Part shown: positions 25,646 to 29,150 of the stretch, one piece after another
How the letters are laid out: each line of letters opens with the position of its first letter
Numbering within the stretch: the stretch's first letter is position 1
Virus record (IMG/VR): IMGVR_UViG_3300027833_000176
Span: 1 to 29,150 of that record
Strand: one strand, 5' to 3'
Source: a virus
DNA length: 29,150 nucleotides
Made by a program: the position numbers and the translations under genes
Notes under the pieces: generated by a model
Database searches by the model: none
What the model was told of the DNA's origin: nothing
What the model saw: the letters and a program-made list of their open reading frames with translations, nothing else

Positions 25646-26902
25646 TTAGATAGATTTTACAATTTTAGAAGTATAGCTATCAAGATTATCTAACATTAAA
25701 TTTATAGTAGTTGTAACCGAACCTGCTGCTCCCCCACTTATATATAATTTAGGTTCTCCTGTAAGTAATTGGCATAAGTTTCTTATTTTTTTTAGAAGAT
25801 CTTGATAGTCTTCTATAAAATTATCGCCCAATATAATAGATTGATTAGCATTAGCATCCCCTAACCTTACATTTCCCCTACCTGATTGTAGAGTTATATC
25901 TCCTTCTTGGGAGTATAAACCCATAGATTGGACTGATGTTAAAGATATGGTTTTATTAGAATTTAATATAATACTATCGGCTTTAGTATTAAATACTAAA
26001 CGATCAGAACTAATCATTACTTGACTACCATTATAGGCCGTAACCACTTCGGGAGGGGATTTTAATGCTGGAAAAGAAGTTATTTTTGTTTCTAAAGGTA
26101 TTGTTTGATTAGAAGTTAAATATATGGAACTTAAATCCTTATTTATATTTTCAACTACTGGTATCCAACCTTCACCACTTGATTCAGGGGATTGACCATT
26201 TCTAATTATTGTAATAGGATCCCCATTTTCTCCATTTGATGACCAGTTATTACTATCTACTTTTACTGTACTACCAAATCTTATAGAGTTACCCCATCTA
26301 CCCTCTAATATAATATCACCTGCATATGATAAAAGAGGATGTATATTACTCCTTTCGGCAAAAGTTCCACCTACTATTGGAGAATTAAAATCATAATCAA
26401 CTTCTTCATTTGTAGATTTTGAAGTTTGCCCATCAGACATTTCCGAGTATGATTTATTTTGAGTTGGTTGAGTTTGTGATTTTTTTAATAAGTTAGGATA
26501 ACCATTCATATGTTGATTATTCCAAAGAGAAATTGAATTTAAATAATAATATCTTTTAGTATTATTATTACTACCAATATTTGAATCAGGTAATGAAAAA
26601 AGTAATACTAATTCATTTACTAAGGGATAGTTTTTTAAATAAGGTAATAAGGGTAGTGCAATATTATTAGTACTAGAATCTAAATTAGCACCACCAACAG
26701 GTTCAAAATAAATAGTACCTACGGCATTCCAACCACCTAATTCAAAAAAATTAGGGTAATTACTATCAAGAATAATGTCTGTTACCCTAGCAGATATTAT
26801 GCTTTGGGTAAGTATTTCTATTTGATTCTTTAAATTAGAATCAGGTGTACTACTAACATTTAGTTGCTGGTTTATACTAGCAAAACCATATTTATTTGCC
26901 AT
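25646..26902 (-). CDS. gp5-like baseplate central spike without lysozyme domain
   Basis: A 418-residue protein that probably forms the membrane-puncturing spike. Residues about 35-135 resemble the OB-fold at the start of T4 gp5 (LPLLPYLKNYPLVNELVLLF, then YYYLNSISLWNNQ). The segment YAGDIILEGRWGNSIRFGS (193-211) and the strand run SDRLVFNTKADSIILNSN through ITLQSGRGNVRLGD (about 285-345) fit a triple-stranded beta-helix like the gp5 C-terminal needle. No T4-lysozyme catalytic motif is visible between the two, and the protein is shorter than gp5 (575). The ATG lies inside the end of the preceding gene (11-base overlap), with a GAGGA eight bases upstream that also encodes that gene's acidic tail. 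The spike assignment is fairly strong by domain order and location. Confidence 0.75.
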   Translation of the reverse strand: MANKYGFASINQQLNVSSTPDSNLKNQIEILTQSIISARVTDIILDSNYPNFFELGGWNAVGTIYFEPVGGANLDSSTNNIALPLLPYLKNYPLVNELVLLFSLPDSNIGSNNNTKRYYYLNSISLWNNQHMNGYPNLLKKSQTQPTQNKSYSEMSDGQTSKSTNEEVDYDFNSPIVGGTFAERSNIHPLLSYAGDIILEGRWGNSIRFGSTVKVDSNNWSSNGENGDPITIIRNGQSPESSGEGWIPVVENINKDLSSIYLTSNQTIPLETKITSFPALKSPPEVVTAYNGSQVMISSDRLVFNTKADSIILNSNKTISLTSVQSMGLYSQEGDITLQSGRGNVRLGDANANQSIILGDNFIEDYQDLLKKIRNLCQLLTGEPKLYISGGAAGSVTTTINLMLDNLDSYTSKIVKSI

Positions 26903-27248
26903 CTTTTTTCTCCTCGAAGTTTTCGTTAAGTTTATCTAACTCTTCCATTAGTTGATTCTTTTCTTCTTCCGTTATACCTAGGGCATCTTCGCTAGAACTA
27001 TTATTAAGCGCACGCTGTACTATAGTAGCCATTTTAATTAATTGTTCATCGTTACGAACGCCAATATCCATATATTCTTTAATGAGTGGTACAATTAAAG
27101 TTGCATCACCAATATCATTAATTAAAGGTTTAAGTTCAGATATTAAACCTGATATTTGTTTTTCTTTCTTTTTTTGATTGTTGTATATTTCTTCTAAGAT
27201 ATTAGAGAATTTTTTCTTCCCAAATACAACACTGTCTAATGATCCCAT
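26892..27248 (-). CDS. conserved small phage protein upstream of the spike gene
   Basis: Unnamed 118-residue, mostly helical protein. It starts MGSLDSVVFGKKKFSNILEE, followed by a Lys/Glu-rich helix, LISELKPLINDIGDATLIVP, and a second helical part ending in a charged tail (EELDKLNENFEEKKDGK). I recall similar small genes beside gp55 in T4-like marine phages, but with no named function. It is 37 bases downstream of the sigma factor and overlaps the spike gene by 11 bases. The leader carries two late-promoter-like octamers, so it may open the baseplate transcript. Confidence 0.65.
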   Translation of the reverse strand: MGSLDSVVFGKKKFSNILEEIYNNQKKKEKQISGLISELKPLINDIGDATLIVPLIKEYMDIGVRNDEQLIKMATIVQRALNNSSSEDALGITEEEKNQLMEELDKLNENFEEKKDGK

Positions 27249-27260
27249 AATATAATTTTG

Positions 27261-27281
27261 TTATAAATATGAATATAAATA
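27261..27281. promoter_or_regulatory. two adjacent inverted late-promoter-like octamers after the sigma factor gene
   Basis: Two exact plus-strand TATAAATA copies, at 27262-27269 and 27274-27281, fill most of the 37-base gap between the gp55-like gene and the 118-residue gene. The proximal copy, read as ATATTTATAA on the coding strand, is 12 bases before the ATG at 27248. This is the densest cluster of the motif in the window. Confidence 0.5.
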
Positions 27282-27285
27282 GGAT

Positions 27286-27996
27286 TTAAAATCTGGCGTA
27301 ACCATTTTCTAAAAAGAAAATATATTGTTGTTTAAATATATCGTATAGCTTATCAGCGATCTTAGTTATTTTAGGGGTTTTTACATCAACCATTTCTCGG
27401 ATGTATATATAAAGTGCTTTTTTATTAAATACCTCTAATGTTTCCCTTTTACGAAACAATTCTAAAATAGCATCGGCTATTTGGGCATCATTTTTTTTAG
27501 GGAATAATTCATAAATATTTTCTGATACATGATCTACAAATATATCCACATATTTATCTAAATCACTTTTGATTATTTCATCTCCTTGACTATAAGTGTG
27601 AGTAGAATTTTCACCTGTAAGGACATCAACATCTACTTTTTTAACTTTCTTATTATAGTTTTTTGTATTATATAATATTAACCAACGTTTAACTATAGTA
27701 CCAAAATAAGAATAGGCCTTTGCCCCCCTACCTGGATCAAATAGGTGGATTTTTGATAATAAGAATGTAATTATCTCATGCTGTAAGTGCTCTAGATTTT
27801 CTACATCAGTATGGTAGAATTTAAAGGTGTGAATTATATTCTGTGTAAGCTTAAAAAACGCGAAATGTATTTCACGTTCATATATTTTGGATCTTTCTTT
27901 AGAGCATTTTGTATTATTATATAACACTATGGCATCCTCAGTATCTTGGGTAAAATAATTTTTACTCTTTTTTCTTCTTTTTCTTACTTCGGCCAT
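27286..27996 (-). CDS. 55: late-transcription sigma factor, gp55-like
   Basis: A 236-residue RNA polymerase sigma factor of the T4 gp55 type, which directs host polymerase to late promoters. Visible signs are the conserved opening YFTQDTEDAIVLYNN (14-28) and a sigma region-2-like core around 70-105, including LFDPGRGAKAYSYFGTIVKR. In sigma-70 proteins the matching segment contacts the polymerase clamp and the -10 DNA. The C-terminal part is helical and lacks an obvious region 4, as in gp55. Its ATG shares one base with the stop of the small membrane-protein gene. T4 gp55 needs the sliding clamp gp45 and co-activator gp33; neither is in this window. Confidence 0.88.
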   Translation of the reverse strand: MAEVRKRRKKSKNYFTQDTEDAIVLYNNTKCSKERSKIYEREIHFAFFKLTQNIIHTFKFYHTDVENLEHLQHEIITFLLSKIHLFDPGRGAKAYSYFGTIVKRWLILYNTKNYNKKVKKVDVDVLTGENSTHTYSQGDEIIKSDLDKYVDIFVDHVSENIYELFPKKNDAQIADAILELFRKRETLEVFNKKALYIYIREMVDVKTPKITKIADKLYDIFKQQYIFFLENGYARF

Positions 27997-28274
27997 TAGT
28001 CGTTGTCTTTTTTAAATTGGGATAAATCGTTTTGGATTATTTTAATCTCATTAAAAAACCACCCTATTTCGTCATCACTTTTAAATGCTCCTTTTTGGTC
28101 AATTTCTTTTAATTTTTGATTTGAAAAGGTAATATGTTCATCTATTTTATCAATAAATTTTTTATGGGACATCATTATGTCTTCTGCCTTTTCATTCTTG
28201 CGTAAAAGGTTAAAGGTCGTATATCCGAAGATAACGACCAAAATTCCTAATATAATTGTAAAAGTTAATATCAT
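27996..28274 (-). CDS. small single-pass membrane protein with coiled-coil tail
   Basis: Unnamed 92-residue protein. Residues 2-22 (ILTFTIILGILVVIFGYTT) form one N-terminal membrane helix, followed by Lys/Arg (26-29) as the likely cytoplasmic side. A long charged helix follows, with the conserved-looking segment GAFKSDDEIGWFFNEIK. It has no lipobox or proline-rich spanin features. It overlaps the HD gene stop as ATGA and the sigma gene start as TAATG, so translation of the three is tied together. The function is unknown. Confidence 0.65.
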   Translation of the reverse strand: MILTFTIILGILVVIFGYTTFNLLRKNEKAEDIMMSHKKFIDKIDEHITFSNQKLKEIDQKGAFKSDDEIGWFFNEIKIIQNDLSQFKKDND

Positions 28275-29044
28275 AAACTATCTAACATATTCTTTAATCC
28301 TGGACTTGATACACTATTTAATGCCTTAGTCTTTGATGATTTTATGTTTCCACTCAATGTATAATTTTTCTTTGGTGTAGCCACGCTATTCTTAGAGAAC
28401 TTTGGTAACCATTCAATTTCAAATTCAATACGCGCCGCCATCATATCAGCTTGGTGCAAAATAAATGGAAGAGAGGTGCGAGGTTTTTGTTCTGGCATAA
28501 ATGCTTTTAAATATTTCTCATTTGCTGAGTCATATAAACCATCATGTGTTTGAATAGCAACCATTTCATTAAAGGTATATTTAATATCATGCTGTTGTAA
28601 CAAAAATAAACCACGATCTGGAACAGATGAGAAGGGTAATGCTTTATTAAACATATAATCTTCACCTAATTTATCACGTCTCCAATTATCTGTCTGAGGT
28701 ACATATGCTTCTTCAGTATCAGAACCCATTTTACCTAGGTCATGGTTGATCGCCGAAAATACCAATTCTTCCTGGGTAAATGTCGTCATATTACAACCAA
28801 ATCCCTCCCATACAGCGGACATGGACAATGCTGCTTTTACAACTCTATTAACGTGATCTACATACCCACCTGGGAATGCTGAATGGTATTCTTTCTTATG
28901 AGCTGCTGGCATTAATATAATACGGTCCTCATATTTACTATAAAAATCAAGTAAACGTTGTTTACGATCTCCAGTAATAAATGTTTCAATGTTAGTGTTG
29001 AATTCGATCCAATTTGATTGGAGTTGTTCTGCTGATAATTTCAT
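28271..29044 (-). CDS. HD-domain phosphohydrolase
   Basis: A 257-residue protein with the HD metal-binding pattern. H64 is in FPGGYVDHVNRVVKAAL, H101-D102 in INHDLGK, H167-D168 in QTHDGLYD, and a final H197...D200 in LHQADMMAARIE. HD enzymes hydrolyse phosphate esters in nucleotides, cyclic nucleotides or RNA. The FPGGYxDH opening is reminiscent of YhaM-type nucleases, but no OB-fold precedes it, so the substrate is open. Possible roles are nucleotide metabolism or removal of a signalling nucleotide in the host. It starts five bases after the preceding gene and is coupled (ATGA) to the small membrane protein. Confidence 0.82.
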   Translation of the reverse strand: MKLSAEQLQSNWIEFNTNIETFITGDRKQRLLDFYSKYEDRIILMPAAHKKEYHSAFPGGYVDHVNRVVKAALSMSAVWEGFGCNMTTFTQEELVFSAINHDLGKMGSDTEEAYVPQTDNWRRDKLGEDYMFNKALPFSSVPDRGLFLLQQHDIKYTFNEMVAIQTHDGLYDSANEKYLKAFMPEQKPRTSLPFILHQADMMAARIEFEIEWLPKFSKNSVATPKKNYTLSGNIKSSKTKALNSVSSPGLKNMLDSL

Positions 29045-29049
29045 AACTT

Positions 29050-29150
29050 TTATTTTAAATTTTTAATTAATTCGTCTGCTGTTTCTTTATCTTCTATAAA
29101 TTTAGCCCATTTTCCATCGGGGCAAGAAGATATTAAGGATCGTGTTTTAC
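29050..29150 (-). CDS. C-terminal end of an unidentified gene, cut by the window edge
   Basis: An open frame enters at the right edge and stops at 29052-29050 (TAA), five bases before the HD gene ATG. The 32 visible residues end CPDGKWAKFIEDKETADELI and NLK. The frame, spacing and lack of stops support a real coding end, but the fragment is too short to name. Confidence 0.55.
   Translation of the reverse strand, partial: KTRSLISSCPDGKWAKFIEDKETADELIKNLK

Noticed and set aside
25139-25693. 184-codon plus-strand open frame opposite the membrane-segment gene
   Set aside because: It is a shadow of a minus-strand gene with domains, has a hydrophobic low-complexity composition expected from antisense of AT-rich DNA, and would run across two sense genes.
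26140-26147. Sense-strand TATAAATA inside the gp5-like gene
   Set aside because: It is a single copy in coding sequence (Ile-Asn codons) with no nearby start. I treat it as chance, though it is the one exact sense-orientation copy I found.
26903-26916. Shine-Dalgarno-like GAGGA before the gp5-like gene
   Set aside because: It lies in the coding end of the preceding gene and encodes its Glu-Glu-Lys tail. Other starts in the window lack such sites, so it is likely coincidence.

Overview
The window looks like part of the late (virion-assembly) region of a tailed phage with a T4-like contractile tail. It was read from sequence alone. Every supported gene lies on the minus strand, so transcription runs from high to low coordinates. 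The genes are packed tightly: many start and stop codons overlap as TAATG or ATGA, and the longest non-coding gap is about 80 bases. No stretch over 300 bases lacks a gene. The DNA is AT-rich, and almost no start codon has a Shine-Dalgarno sequence. Together with collagen-like and LPTTGPL-type proteins that I associate with phages of marine Bacteroidota, this suggests a Bacteroidota (perhaps flavobacterial) host. The host assignment is inference.

In transcription order, the right end (29150 to about 27250) holds the tail of an unidentified gene, an HD-domain phosphohydrolase, a small single-pass membrane protein and a gp55-like late sigma factor. From 27248 to 21273 come baseplate and tail-tip genes: a small conserved protein, a gp5-like spike without a visible lysozyme domain, a 554-residue protein with hydrophobic segments and a carboxypeptidase-regulatory-like domain, a short helical protein, gp25 and gp6 (baseplate J-like). 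Next are a probable beta-sandwich virion protein, a coiled-coil protein and a 3074-residue giant. The giant's N-terminal part resembles the wedge protein gp7/P2 gpI family, and it carries a LamG-like domain plus a very long beta-rich extension.

From 10289 to 1547 lie adsorption-apparatus genes: a 224-residue structural protein, two tandem paralogues (352 and 368 residues), an 1821-residue fibre and a 132-residue fibre-associated protein. The fibre has four collagen-like Gly-Ser-Ser blocks, three inserted globular domains, a Gly/Asn/Cys beta-roll and a C-terminal S74 intramolecular chaperone. The left end returns to nucleic-acid functions, with a GIY-YIG-type nuclease and a T4 gp61-like primase.

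The most notable unexplained signal is the octamer TATAAATA, which is the T4 late-promoter consensus. I find it seven times on the plus strand by eye, always in the tiny intergenic gaps and always just upstream of a gene. In every case it is inverted relative to the genes, so the coding strand reads ATATTTATAA. A gp55-like sigma factor is encoded in the same window, so this may be a diverged late promoter or another 5'-leader signal.
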